The translations under genes and the position numbers were made by a program. Below, in pieces: positions 44,553 through 57,900 of a DNA stretch of 64,000 nt (the stretch's first letter is position 1; each line of letters begins with the position of its first letter). The stretch is from the NCBI GenBank assembly GCA_963678675.1, contig OY783197.1, forward strand, positions 29,199,470 through 29,263,469, given 5' to 3'. The stretch comes from Xiphydria camelus (Eukaryota; Arthropoda; Insecta; Hymenoptera; Xiphydriidae). Below the pieces are notes generated by a model that worked only from the letters and a program-made list of their open reading frames with translations, was not told the origin of the DNA and searched no databases.

Positions 44553-46298
44553 GGCGATACCCGGTGAAACGCGGAGAAACGCCGGTGCGATCGGAACTGC
44601 GCGAAGACTCGACCGGCGACGCGACGGAGCGGCGCGCTCACACGCACACGGGGTTCCCGTACGCGATACACGCATGGCGATGCGGTGAATCGCACGATGC
44701 AGCGAGGCACGGTGCAAGGGGCAGAGGGGGTGAGAAGTCTACGGTCTACACCTACGTCGATACAGGGGGTGCCTATAGCTGTAGGTGGGTCACGCAAGGA
44801 ATGGGCGGAGATTCCAAAAATAGGACCATTACCGATAAGGCCTTCCAGGCGCGCCGCGTCGTCGTCCGGGCTAGGCGGCGATGGCAGGTGATAAAACGAG
44901 GGAAATGGAGTGAGTCGAAGGGAGGTGACAATGGCGACGCTCGTGGCTGGAGGGGTGAAATAAAGGCGAGGTTATTCTTCGGGCGATGTATGTATCGCCG
45001 CTGCCGAGTACACGACGCGCGCGCGTCTTCCAGCCGCTGTGTGACGATGCCGTTTGCCGAGACGCTGCAGCGGACGGCGCGAAAAGATCCTTCGATCAGA
45101 GGCACGAAATTTGTCCAACGCCGTCTCTCTCGTAATTCGCGCCGTTCGTCGCGAGCGGTACACGCGTGCCGCGGGGGGCGACCGGGGTGGGAGGGCACGT
45201 AATTCGTGTTGAAAAAGCGGAAGAAAGAGGCGAACACGCGGAGAGGGTAGAGAAACGACGATTCGAGTGCCGTTCTACGAGGGAATCGCGTGACTGCTCG
45301 CACGGATCAATAGTTTGCCCATTTCCGCGCGACGTTTCTTCGTCTCGGCGCGGTTTCGGGCGGACGAGCGCTACGCGCGGAACCACGTCCGTCGAGTAGG
45401 CGACGCGCGTATCGGTGTACGTACGTGTGCACGCGGAATCGAAGTCCACGCGCGCGGAGAGACCGCCAAGCCGCGCTAATACGACGTGGAAAGAGAGGAC
45501 GATCGCGCGAAAGGCCTCGACGGCGTACTTTTCGCGTAGGTATAACCAGAATACACGGTGCACGCGTTTGCTCAACCGCGCGTCCACGCAATTGGACTCG
45601 GCTATAGTATGTATGCATAGGCGCACCGCGCTGCATTATACACGATCGCTTATCGGATCGCGCGACGATTCCCCCGGCCATCCCCTTCCGCGCGCGCACG
45701 CAAATGCACCCCCTCGTACGTACACGCGGGTTAAAACCCCGTCGCAACCGCCTCGCCGTCGAGGACACGATATTATCAGGAGGTTGCATTGAAAGCCGCT
45801 GTCCTCCTGTCGATGACTCTAACTACCCATGTAGTAGGTACGCAGCGACTAATACATCTCGTATCACTCGAAATTATGAACATTTCTCATTAAGATTCAG
45901 TCATTAGAATGCCATTTTTGGTTAATACAAGTCTATATTTATAACCTGAGAAAATGGAACGCGACAAGTTGTTTTTTCGATTTGCACTTCTGTACTACTC
46001 AGATTAAAAAAAAAAAAGTGCCGCTACAGCTCATCGATTACTCGTGCAAACTTGTGCTGAATCGACTTCATCGGAAATAATATGTATACCTAGAGAGAGA
46101 GACTGGTTTCTTCGCTTTAAAAGTGGAAACTCGAAGAAGTTCAACTGAACTTCTGAAGTTGTTCAGAAGATGAACAACTGCTCTGAGAGTTGGCTCAACA
46201 GTTTGAAGTCGATACGAATCTACAATGTCACGACGTCAACGTGCCATGGGAAAGATTAGAAGAGAAGAAAAGTGGCCGCCACGTGAATTGACCGAAAA
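44553..46298. other. GC-rich spacer, no supported gene
   Basis: Open frames up to 212 codons overlap on both strands and lack splice signals or domains. After 45880 the sequence turns AT-rich. Confidence 0.4.
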
Positions 46299-46790
46299 TG
46301 ATCCATATGTGTCGATTTGGCCATGTGTGTGAATTATGTATCATTTCTATATTAACCACACAGGGACCAGAGTTGGATTATTAAATGTTTGTGTCATCCA
46401 TATACAATTTGCAAGTGGTTAACCCATTAATGCTTACTCAGGCGGGAAACTTTTATATATTTCGTATATGATCCATATGTGGATTTGGCCATACATGAAT
46501 TATACGAATTGTTACGACGGCTGATGAGGATCATCGTCTACACCTCCCAAGCATGGCCGACTCACGCGAGACTGTTTAAGACAGGCGAGCAAACTGAATC
46601 CTAGGTGACAGCGAGCATCGGCTGTTTATGGCGAGGTCTCGTAGGCCGTGCTTGGGAGATGAAGACGGTGATCCTCATCAGTCGTCGTAACGATATAATA
46701 TTATTTCTGTATTAACCATAAAAGACTATATTTATATTTTTGAATGTTTGTATAATTCATATATATATATATATAGTTCGTATAATATAC
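46299..46790. repeat. Two copies of an AT-rich repeat, second interrupted
   Basis: A unit with 'gatccatatgtg', 'gatttggccat', 'tgaattat' and 'tattaacca' occurs at about 46299-46410 and again at about 46468-46755. The second copy is split by the MITE at 46511-46691. Confidence 0.6.
46511..46691. mobile_element. 181-bp MITE with GTTACGACGG ends
   Basis: Arms of about 49 bases: left 'gttacgacggctgatgagga', right complement of 'gttacgacgactgatgagga', continuing to 'cccaagca'. Non-coding. It splits a repeat seen uninterrupted nearby, which supports insertion. Confidence 0.75.
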
Positions 46791-47028
46791 GGTTAATACA
46801 GAAATCACGCGTATAATTCATATATGACCACACCCACATATAAATCATGTACAAAATATATTATAGAACTTTTTCGCTTGGGAGAAGAGAGCCCAACTTC
46901 GATGCGTCGAAGATCGGGGCACGGATAGGGTTGATTTAAAAAATCAGCCCCCTTATCACGTCACGCGATGAACGCGCGAGGGCGAAGGGGGCGATGGAAG
47001 TTCGTACAGCGGAGCACGTGAGAGCGTG

Positions 47029-47031
<3 letters not shown>

Positions 47032-47107
<76 letters not shown>
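47032..47107. repeat. (GA)n microsatellite, about 38 units
   Basis: Uninterrupted GA/AG dinucleotides; the longest simple repeat in the window. Confidence 0.97.
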
Positions 47108-47110
<3 letters not shown>

Positions 47111-48524
47111 GCGACTCAGCCTGCCGTAACAAAGGTATATATGTATGTACAATATATACTCTATACGACGGTTCGTCCTATCGATCGAGGGAAATATTCT
47201 TGGAAACGTGACGAGCTCCTTCTCGCACCCCCTTTCTCCGCTCTTTCTCCTCGCTTCCGTAATTATCGACGCCATTTCATTTCTTCCTCGTCTCGCGCGT
47301 ATTCTATTCGTGCGGGAGCTTATTGTCGAGTTCACTCGTTTCTCTTTTTTACCGGTTGCACTTCCTTTCATTCGTTCGACGATATACGTGTCATCGAAAG
47401 GAAGTTCTACGCGGTATATCCCCGCCATAGCGAGATTTCCAATCTATAGGTACCACATGAATCGCCCTGTCGTACCGTCGACGAGCAAAGTCACGCGGAA
47501 GGCAGCTCATTCGACGACGACGACAATCGCGCGATCGACCTTCAGAAATGAGACAAATTTCCCTGCGCTAAGTTTACGACGCTTCGTATAACGCCGCGCG
47601 ATAGAATATGACATTCGATCGACCCTCGACCTCGGAAGGGCGTATAAATCGCGCGCGCGTACGTCCGTCCTTGCGGGTATATCCGAGAGGATTCGACGGG
47701 GTGTATGTACCTACCGCGTCCAACGCTCATATAGGTACAGGTACGGTAGGCTATACCGAATGGTAACGAGGGTGTCGGCGTGTGTACAAACGGGGCTGGC
47801 ATAGCAACGCGGTCGATAAATACCCCTCCCCCCCTCTTAGCACACACCGACAACGCAACACACAACGCGTACGATGAGCGACGCTATCTCGTTCGCGGTA
47901 CAACCCGCGCTGTGCTCGTGGAAGCGTTTGAGCTTCCCCGAAGTGCAATTTGACGCGCGCCTCTTCGCGGAGCGCTTCGCCGAACACGAGCGAATGAGGA
48001 ATAGGTGTTCGCCGAACGTCTCGCGTTCGCGGGAACCGAGCGACGAGGGAATCGTGTATACGCGGAAACGCTATTCCCGACGGAAATCGCGCTCAGGTGG
48101 TGGCTGCACGGAGAAATTCTCCGCGTCGAAATCGCGCGCGAATGCGTTTTCCACCCCGGCATCGCGCGGCGCCGCCCCGTGCGTCTCCCTTCCATTCCCG
48201 CGGTTCGCCGTACCTGCCGCATTCCCTGAATTATCGTCGCGACAGGTGCGACTGTACCGGAGCGATGGGGGCGCCCGTATCCGGAACGCCGCGCCAAGGT
48301 GGACGTATGGATGCGTGCGTGTAGGTAGCGCGAGCGAAAATAATCTCGTTTTATGTGAAATCGAAGGCACACCGAAGGGGTACAACCTCTACCTGAAACG
48401 CGCGCGTGCACTGAGAGAAGTAATTGCTAGTGTCAAAAAAATGCCTTGAATCAAGAACGCATGATCTTCAATTTTAACAAATGAATAATCAATCCTCGAT
48501 TTAAATTTGAACAAATAGTTTAAA
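47108..48524. other. Spacer, no supported gene
   Basis: A 191-codon plus-strand frame starting at 47874 has an ATG and little low complexity, but overlapping frames exist on the other strand and no domain or splice pair confirms it. Confidence 0.4.
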
Positions 48525-48656
48525 ATATATGAGGAGCACAGTTCCAAAACTCGTTTAGTCCATTCGCAGTTTGTCCTATAACTGCTAATAGTTTAGCGAT
48601 TATAAGACAAACTGCGAATGGACTAAATGAGTTTTGGAACTGTGCTCCTCATATAT
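48525..48656. mobile_element. 132-bp near-perfect hairpin
   Basis: Arms of about 57 bases from 'atatatgaggagcacag' to 'gcagtttgtc', with three or fewer mismatches and an 18-base loop. It could be a tiny MITE; if transcribed it would form a long stem. Confidence 0.8.
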
Positions 48657-51600
48657 TCTCTTCGTCGAAGAATATAATTATATTCCTTATTCAAGAGTAC
48701 CTCCGTTGGAGAGGGAAATTCTTTCTACGCAAAAAAAACAATTACACGAGCCTATCAAATATCTTCTCGCACGAAGAAAACCATGGCTTGATCCTGGAAT
48801 TAAATCATACTTTCAAGTGAAGAAAACATCTTTACCACCACCAATTATTTCTCTCGATATACGAGCGGTTCCCAGTTCGGTTCTCGATTGTATCGTCTCG
48901 ACGATTACTTACTGTTCAAATGTACCGAGGTATCGCGCGCGCGTCGATATTTCTATACCTATATAGGTTGAACAGCGTGGAAATTGGACGGGTATACAGC
49001 GAGTACGAGGAAACGTCGATATCTTTGCACAAAGTACTCTTTATTGGGCTCTGCAGGAGGAGACAACAGTATCGGCGAGACAGTAGCTCTATAATTACGA
49101 CGACGCAAATATAAATATTTTCTACGGTACTCTCTACGCAATTACTCTCTATAAATACAGGTATATTTCGAATGGGAGCGGAGATAGAGACGAGGAGCGA
49201 GGGATATACGCACGTGTACAATGTATTTATTAAGCGAAGGCACTTAGAGGACGAGAGCGAACGACGACGAATCGCGATACGTCACCGTGCGACACCGCTG
49301 AATCGGTATCCAGCGAGTGATGGCATTGCAAGATCCACGATTGTATGTAGAGCACATCTGTGAATTCTTCCAGTGCCAAGACCCGCCAGACCCGGCGCAC
49401 CACAATGTTTCGGCGAGGAAACTCGCTGCGCGATCCCCTCGAGAGCCGCGTGACTTTCTGTGCGTCGAACGCGGGGACGTTCGGAGATGCGATCGCGGGG
49501 AGAGAGAAGAAAAGAGGAAGAGAGAGTGCGATTCGAATCCTCCGGCGGCGATCATGATGCACCGCTCGTCTCTGCCGCGAGAAATGTGCGCGGTACCACG
49601 AATCGATATCTATCGCATGAGGCACGAAAAAGGTTTAAACGTTCGATGTGGAAAAGCGCAAAGTGCATCGGCATGTAATCGTTACTCATTCGAATTATAT
49701 ATTGCACGGTAGCTTTATTTCTTCTCGACCTATCGAGAAATCGAATCGATACAGACACATCGCGCTCACTCCACTCGTCCTACCTCTCTCTCTCTCTCTT
49801 TAAACGAATTTTAAAAACTCAGCGAGACCAAAAAGCCCCGCGCGCGAGCGTTGAAAGAGTTTCACCGCGTTCGCGAGCGGAGAACAGGTGGCGAGTATGC
49901 GCTCGCTCGCTCCCATTGGTCGATTCGACGAGCGACTTCCATTCCCCACGGAACTCCAAAGCAATACGTAGACGCGTCCGAAACGCTCGGCTGGAAGGAA
50001 ACGCGCCGTCAATTCGGGTCGCGGCGGTTAATCACGCGGCGTGGAAAGTGACTAAAAGCGAGAGAGGCCCTTTCGCGCGCGCACGAGTGTCGCTCGCTGC
50101 GAGAAAACGAGGTCGAGAGTGGGCCGCGATCGAGCGCGAGACCGACCTTCGCGAGATTCCTCCCCGAACGTACACCACCTCCCCCGGAGGAACGAGTAGC
50201 GCGTCGCCGCGAGTGCACGCGAGAGAAGACTCCCGAAACCGACGCGTTCGACCGCTCGCGGCGCACTGAACACCCGGGGGCGTCGGGGATGCCGGCTGTC
50301 GACGATTTCGTGCACCCTTCCGGCCCGCGCTCGTATCGCTCGCGAACCGGAACGACTACGGTGCGCCCCGGCGCGGCGGCGCCGCTCGGCGAGGGGTTCG
50401 CCCGTAACCCACTTCCGCGACTATCGACTTCTGACCCGCTCCGACTTTCGAACCAGACTGGCTCGCGAAAGGTCCGCCTGAGGTTCACGAGAGGGGTTGG
50501 CTTCGCGGCTTACGCGGCCTTGCGCAATGTGGAAATCATCCCTACCACGGCGGAGTCGCGCCCGTCGGCGCGGCGCGGCGCGACGGCGTTTCGGCGATTT
50601 CGAACGTCTATTCGCGCCGGCTATTAACGAAATTGGACGGACGTTCGATTTTGCGGGATGAAACGTTCGCGATGCGAAAAGAAATATGTATCGCGCGAAA
50701 AGGAGAGCGCGTGTCGACGTGTGGCCCGAGAAAGGGTGGTACGGCTTCCCTCGCGTTCTTTAAATTCGACTAATGGCATTCCGCGGAAATCCGTTTCGTA
50801 CCCCTTCAATTTATTCCACCCTTTCTCGCAACCGGACGCGAGTGGTCGGTCGTCCTGGTCCCCGGATATCGTTACCATGTTTCTCCGCGTTGTTTTTTTC
50901 AATCGTCAGTAAAAAATCAATTTTATTTCTAAAAGTCATTAAGTCATTGTTCTTAAGATTTCCTCCCTCGATTCATCACGATACCTTGCCATCGCTAAGA
51001 CTAGGTATGCAACAATTCGTATGAATTCTAAGTGTTGAGGTGGTCATGCATATCGATGCCTAGATTCTGTAAATCGTTATAATGACGCGTTACGAGTAGT
51101 CGGTATCATTGCGTGTGTTTCTTGTAGTACGAGGAAAAGTTTGTCAAGGTATTTCGTTTCACTAAAGAGAGTGGTCCAATTTGTTGTCTTCCCTATCTCA
51201 TAATTTCGATGCGTTCTTATAAAAATAAATTATTTCGATTGCAAGTCTCAATTGTTTTCCTTCGATATTGTTTCCTCAAAACTTGTCTGAATTTATTGTA
51301 AATACCATTGGACCGTTTCTTCTTATCCCTTCATGATGCTCAAGTGGGGAGAGATTGGCCATTTTTGTCGTTTTTTTGAAATAAGAAGTCATCAGAAACC
51401 ACTGTCTTTGAACATCTGACTGGATGGTAGCCCTTCCTTTAGAGCGTTACCCGTCACATAGGTTTACACGTGCGCGCGCGCGCGCGCGTGTGCGGGGGCT
51501 ACGCGATATCCGCGTAAGGAAACGCCGCAGGATGAATGGGAGTAATAGTTGCCCGTACCTTACGCTCGCTCTTCCCACGCGAACGGAATTTACGCCCTCG

Positions 51601-52324
51601 GAGATGCACTCGAGCGCTGTAAACGCTCCGCGCGCTCTCCTATAACGGTCCACGATTTCATCGCGCTCGGAAACGATTCCCTGCCGCGCGAACGCGATCA
51701 TTTCCTAGCGTCGACTCGATGGAAGTCGTCTCGATACGCGCGGAGAGGAGAGGATCGGACGGGAAAGAAACGCGCGATTCAAATCGCACACGCGGGGAGC
51801 GCGAAGAAATTCGACGTGGCGTGCGGGGCGTGAGAGAATCTCGGCGTTCGATCTAAGAAGCGGCGATTCTATTCTCTCCCGCGCGAATTGGGAACTAAAA
51901 ATCTCGCCTATATAGACACTCTCTTCTTCCCCCCCCCCCCTCCTCTCACTCTCTCTCGAGGTGCACCATCGTCGTTGGCTCGTCCGCTCTCTCTTTCTAC
52001 ATCCACCGCGAAGAAGAAATTACGCCGATTATCCCTGGACACTCGGGCTACCTCGATTTATCGAGCACGCTCGGTACGCGACTCGTACCTCGCCTCTCTT
52101 CGATATCGCGATAGGTATCGTAGAATTGCTACCGAGTACTCGAGCGGGGCACGGTGTACATTCTAACAACACTCTCTCGGTTCGTTGCACTTAGATGGAC
52201 ACCTGTGTGCGCATCTAAAAATCGATGAAGCGATAAAAAAAGAGCCTCCTTGATCACCGCCCGAGTCGCGCGTATACGCGGTCGATCGCGTTCCCTCTCG
52301 GACAACGCAATTCGAAAAGTCATC
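48657..52324. other. Spacer, no supported gene
   Basis: AT-rich parts (48657-49170, 50900-51420) alternate with CpG-rich parts. A (CG)n run is at 51472-51489 and a CT run near 49783-49799. Open frames up to 159 codons overlap in several frames. No exon can be supported. Confidence 0.4.
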
Positions 52325-52567
52325 TCGAGAACGGAAATATCTTGGCCAATTTAACCAAAATCCTGGAGACGATGATCAAACCGTTTGGTGAAATATGGAT
52401 CCTCTCTCCATCTGTTTGGTCAGACTGACGACTTTTTGATTTGAATAACTAAACGTTTGATTAGAATAATTTGATATTTCGTTCAACTGACCAGTATTTT
52501 GGTTAGAATAACTAAACGTATCCAGCCGGATGCGTCTTGTCATTTTAATCGAATTATTTTTCTCAGT
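52325..52567. mobile_element. MITE family A, copy 4
   Basis: Shares 'caaaatcctggagac', 'aaaccgtttggtgaaat' and 'gttagaataactaaacg' with the other family A copies. It ends 'atttttctcagtgta'. Confidence 0.7.
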
Positions 52568-52574
52568 GTAGGCA

Positions 52575-52790
52575 ATCCAATGCCTCAGTTTTTGTTAACT
52601 AATTTCGTTGGATCAAGTAAAAATATATCAAGTATCAGAGAATACTTCTTTCGCCGTAATCAAGTATATGAATGTCAATTATAAATAAACCATTTTCTCA
52701 AAGTAGAGATATCTTTAGAACCGAGCTACTATCGGAAATAAGGTAATCAATAATCTTCACATTGACTGTAGTCGTTCAAATGAACGTTCA
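52575..52790. mobile_element. Fragments of families B and E
   Basis: 52575-52706 carries the right half of family B ('ttctttcgccgtaatc', 'aaccattttctca'). 52706-52790 carries a family E end ('gttcaaatgaacgttc'). Both are truncated and lie directly after family A copy 4. Confidence 0.55.
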
Positions 52791-55700
52791 GACTCCAGGC
52801 ACATGCATTCCCTCCCTGCTATACATATAAACTCTACTGTTTCCTTCACGTGGAAATTCGCTCAAATTACCCACACACCCTACGACATGCGTATACATAC
52901 CTGATAACCGCCGTTCTCCGCGACAAACGATTCCCAAAAATCCGTGATGACACGCACCGTCCTCCGAGCCGTCGAAAATTGCAGCGAGGCGCGCGCGTCG
53001 CAAGCGCATCAAACGAGTGGGACGCCGGGGAACGAGAAAACTGACACCGCGTTCCCCTCAAACTCGCTAAACGTTCCGCGATCGAACGTAAACACACCGC
53101 ACACTTTGTCTCGCGCACAGACTTCACCGTAAAACCGTATACGATAAAACGCTCGTCCACACTATCAGCCGTATCGCGTCGCGTTCGGAGGATCCGCGCG
53201 TCGCTCGCCACCACAGGCGCGTATCGTCATCGTGCGTTCGCGTGCGCGCCAGCGCACGCGCAACGAGCGTGGACACTTGAAATTCGAATGGCGAGCAGTC
53301 TGAGAAAATGCGTTGCACCGTACCTCGCGGGTCGAGACGAAAGCGCGCGCGCGCCCGCGCGCGTATCCGTACGCATGCGATACGACGCAAGAGAACTCGG
53401 ACGAGAGTGCACGGCTGCTCGGAGTTTCACCACCTAACCTATGCTAGTCGTTGAACTGGGGTTGCGTATCGCACCGCGACTCTGTCCGAGGAGATCACAA
53501 CTCTCCCACAACTGTACGCGGTACGCGAGCGCACGCTACTGAACTCGCGACAACCCGCAGAGTTTTCGAACGACACGAGTAGAGCGCGGCCGCGCGAGAA
53601 GCTCGCCCGACTGTCTTTTGCCTCTCGACTTTACGCGAGCGGTATAGCCGCGTAGGTAAGCAGTCGGGGTACCTATCGCCGTGGAGCTCCGGTAGCGCGG
53701 GGTAGGACGGGCGCGGCGCGGGAAATGAGGAGAGGGAGGGGAACGTAACAGATCCGAGATCTCCGTTCCTCCGGATCAAGATCAAGATCGAGTTCCAGCG
53801 CGTCCGGGCGCACGTTTTGTCGTGAACGAGAGAGACCTCTCTCGCGCGCGCGTGCGCGCGGGCGAGACGAGACGACGCCGCCGTCGATTCCCGACAACTT
53901 GGCCTGCCAAATGCCGCAGGGACGATTGTGATGTTCGTTGGCAACAACGCGAATGGACCGCACCGTGCGTCCGGTGTGCGAGACACTTTTTTCCCGGCCG
54001 GGGTTCGCGCGCAACGTTCACTGTATGTACACTACACGCGCAACAGGTGCACGCTGACTGCCGGCTGTGAACGCTCGAACGGCTCTCGCCGTGTCGACGG
54101 CGCGACGATTGTGTCGAGCGAGCTAACGTACGCGCGCGGGCGATCGTACGTCCGCTTCCTGCAGTCTCTTTCTAGCCTCTTTGGCGCGATCGAATCATTG
54201 CGCGCAGTGTGCTGCAGCGTATAGGTAGTTACATCGAGGCGAGCTGTGTACGAACTGTTCCGATCGAGCCGCGATCACGCGAGAAAATTCGAGCGTCTCT
54301 CTCGCGAGATCGCCTCGAACGAAATCGAAGTTAGAGTGGGTTGGGACCAACCGACGAAACGAAGAGTGTAAGGAGAAAGTGGTACGTACCTCGGCGCGTC
54401 ATTCTCTACAGTCCTCGTTTTCTTCTCTTTCGTTCGTTTATTAACGCCGTACCGACACGGCTATTTAGAAATTCGACTTACCGTACATTTGTAAAAACAC
54501 CCGAAAATCAAGCGAAACTCGCAGTATTGTACTATGATTCAAGTTTTATTAAACAAATTAAATACAAAAGGTTTTTCTTGTCGTGTCATTCGTGTTATAA
54601 ATAATTAAAATAACAGGGGCTGGTATAAATAAAAATTGTTTAAGAGTGAGCTATATCCGGGGTAGGTGGGCGGGCAGGCAGGGCGATTTCATCTAAAATT
54701 ACTCCAAAACGTCGACTACCCCGACACTCCTATGGAAGATTATTTCTCAACGAACGGACGCGCGCGTCTCCGAGTAAAACCGCGGGGCTCGATGAAGGAA
54801 CGACCGTCGCCGAAAATCATCGCCTCGTGATTCGTCTTTACAGCTATATACACTATACGTCTTTAGCAAAAGGCCCCGATTAATTTTCCTACTCGTTCCC
54901 CGATATCTCCGCTCCGAAGGATATCGAGGTCCGACACAGGGCCCCAACGAGAACGACGGTCGATCCTGCGTCGATCTACGGAAATCGAGCATCCACGACC
55001 ATCCCCCATTGAAGTTTCCATAGCGACGACAAATTGGAATACATATGTACCTAGACAGGGCTCACCCCCCGGAGTACGTTTGTCAGGCGATTGAGCAAAT
55101 TCGCGCAATCGGATGCTTTCCTCTTTACAGCGATCGCAACGCGGCTCGCGAAGAATAAAAGAATCGAAGCGTATCGAAGAGCGAAAGTGAAAGGACCCGA
55201 TCGAACGCTCGAGGCGCGATCGAGATCGCGAGGAATTGACAAAGTGTCGCGAGATTGCCGAAACGTTCCACTTTGCGCCAGGGAAGTCGGAGGAATCGTA
55301 CGCCTAGTGCCACTTGGAATGAATTCGACTTATCAATTACAATTAAAAATCGATCAAATACTTCCGATACGGTTAAAGGGAGACTTCTCTTAATGAAGCG
55401 CCTATTCGGTGGAAAGGGTCGTCAGGATCGGTTGATTCGTGACGATTCGTACAATGACTCATTTTCGAGGATAGCAAGAATGAGACGCGACGTTGCGCTC
55501 CGAAGGCAAGATATGTACATGTGGGGAAGGAGATATACCGGCAGCGATATTCGAGGAAAACGAACTCTCCGATTAAATCGCTCGAAGCAACAGCTACACT
55601 TGGCAAGACAGTCGCGAACGGTACACTCCCCGCTTTCTTTTGCCGATGCGCCACTCGTCGCGTCTACTACATACAATGGACACGTACTTATATTTGCAAC

Positions 55701-56088
55701 GTTTGACACGTTCGATACGACGAGCGGACCACTTTCGCGATTCAATAACCGTTCTCGCTCCTCTCGTCCACTTTTCTCTCCTCTTCCCTTTCCGTCCCTG
55801 CTTCTTCTCCATTTCGTTCTTTTCTTTATATTTACGCGCGAGAGATCCCTTTACGTTGCTTTTCACTGTGAACGGACTTTGACGAGCTCTCCTCCCTCGC
55901 GCGTCCCATCGTCTAACTCTAGGCTTAATCAAAAGATTCTTCTCGCCTGAGAAGATTATAAATAAACAATTTACATCAACTTACGCGCTACGGAGTTATT
56001 CTTCTTCAAAGGGCTAGCCTAAAAGTATATAATACAATCGCCATCTTGTACTTGGAGCGCGATCACGTGTACGCGAGCGCGCGCGTGC
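52791..56088. other. Spacer, no supported gene
   Basis: CpG-rich at 52900-54340 and mixed afterwards. Open frames up to 231 codons overlap between strands. Good-looking minus-strand donors occur near 52908 and 54390, but without a coding exon beside them. They could mark 5' UTR exons. Confidence 0.35.
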
Positions 56089-56151
56089 ATATATGTGTAT
56101 ATATATAGATATATATATATGTATGTGTGTGTGTGTGTGTGTATATATATA
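56089..56151. repeat. (TA)n/(TG)n compound microsatellite
   Basis: Alternating pyrimidine-purine tract of AT and GT units, downstream of the Rap exchange factor stop codon. Confidence 0.9.
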
Positions 56152-56167
56152 ACATCTTTGGACTCGA

Positions 56168-56173
56168 TTTATT
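56168..56173 (-). terminator. Candidate polyadenylation signal, Rap exchange factor
   Basis: The minus strand reads AATAAA here. It is the first such hexamer that I find below the stop codon at 57533, implying a 3' UTR of about 1.36 kb. No transcript evidence. Confidence 0.3.
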
Positions 56174-57532
56174 ACACATTTATATAGAATATTACTTTAA
56201 CCACGAATCGGTCCGTACGTTGGAAGATCGACTCGAGAGAACAGTTCTCTCTCGCCGATCGGAGGGATGCGAGTTCGAGCGACTTTTGCCACTGGCTTAT
56301 CTAATTCGTTTTGCGATCACCCTACCGTTTCATCGTACTCTGTGTGTGTTATCGGTAAAATCCTCTTCCTGACGATGGCGCGTATATCGACGCGGAGTTC
56401 GCGCGATTTTACCTGTAACCGTTCCCGCGCGAGTTCTCCTCGCCGCGGCCCGAGAGAACTCATACACGCGTGTTTAAAATGTGTGAACTCGATCGATTAA
56501 AATGTTGTATGATTTTAAAAAATCGGAAGTATCGACTATAAACGTGAAGCGCGAGCGAGCTGGAATTTGACGACGAGCTCAGACTGCCGAGACTTGAGCA
56601 TCCTCGTCATCTGAAACAAGTGGAACGAGTTACTGTAGCGATTATCTACGCTGCGAAAACTGAATATCTGCTGGAAGAAAGACTTTTCACTTCCAGTAGG
56701 AATATTCAGTTCAAGTATTAAAGAATTAACACATTCATTGTGTTCATCGTGTATGATCGATCGATCGTCAAATCGATAGGAAAATGGTTAACGTCGGTTG
56801 AACTTCATGCCCGGTGCGCGTTCTTGCTTTCACCTGCTTCGAGACCGACGGCAATGGGCAATTCAAAATCGAACCGATGCAAGGATTCGTACAAAAAGTA
56901 AAATTCAGCTGACAAACAATTAATCCGTGCAAATTGAGAAGCAAGCATGCTCGAAGCCTCGATAATCGAAGGGCACGCGATAAAACGAGCAAGGCTTTTC
57001 GAGAAGGTCAGAATTAAAGAAAGAAGGAAGGTGAGAAGGAGAGAGGAGGGGGATGTCGATAAAGAAAGGAGAGAGAGAGAGAGAGAGGGTGGGGAAGTCA
57101 GCCGAGGTTATTAGAAATCACGTAATAAGTAGGCATGTCGATTGCAAACATATAGAGTACACATACAACACTCGAATGGGTGCTTGTGGAGAAACTCGTC
57201 GGTGGAGAAAGGCGCGCGACGTGTGATGCGAATAAACAAAAAACCAATGTAAATATTATACACACCGTGAGAGGCATTTCAGTTGCAGCCGATACAGGTA
57301 ACTTTACAAATTAGGTCGTTATTTACAATGATTAATAATCTTATAACCGCGGCAGGTGCGACTGCGGTTTGTCCAAACTGCGGTACTCGTCAAACTCGAG
57401 CGGAGGAACCGTGTAAGAGCGATATATCGTTATTCTCGTGCGAAACGTCGTGACGATAGGTTGGCCAGAATTGCATTGGACATTTTACGCGAAAAGTCGA
57501 TAGAGGAAAAAACGGGCCTGCATAGACCTCGT

Positions 57533-57900
57533 TTAACATAGATACTCGCGAGGAGGATGCGCAGTGATATAGGGATGTACGAAGCGTGGATGTGCAGTAC
57601 CATCGTCGTGATCGGTCCTGTAGGTGACCCCCTCGTGACTGTGCGCTCGACCTAGCCTGTGCAACCTGGCCATATGTGCGGCGACTTCGTAGGCTGGCGG
57701 CTGACGGCATTGCGCGTTGGTGGCACTGCTGCGCATCGCTGTCATCGTCGGCGTCACCGTCGGCGTCGTCAAGTTTGTCATTACAGTCGTTGTCCCTCCT
57801 GAAGGGGGTAGTGCCGCTGTGGACGGTATTCCCAATCCCAATCCCAATCCCATTCCGATTCCTATTCCTGCAGAACCTGAAAAGCCTCGTCTCTCTGGTA
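57533..57900 (-). CDS. Gef26: Rap exchange factor last coding exon
   Basis: Encodes [20 protein letters not shown], a Gly/Ile/Leu run, then the more ordered [20 protein letters not shown] and a C-terminus ending REYLC with the stop at 57533-57535. The acceptor is a tandem gcagcag: use of the first AG adds one Ala codon (exon start 57903). Confidence 0.85.

Noticed and set aside
47874..48449. 191-codon plus-strand frame with ATG
   Set aside because: It lies in CpG-rich DNA with a 175-codon frame on the other strand, no domain, and no clear splice donor in phase.
49321..49430. Possible exon on either strand (plus frame begins MALQDPRLYVEHICEFFQCQ)
   Set aside because: The plus frame looks protein-like for about 30 residues, but no acceptor or donor in phase flanks it and the minus strand is equally open.
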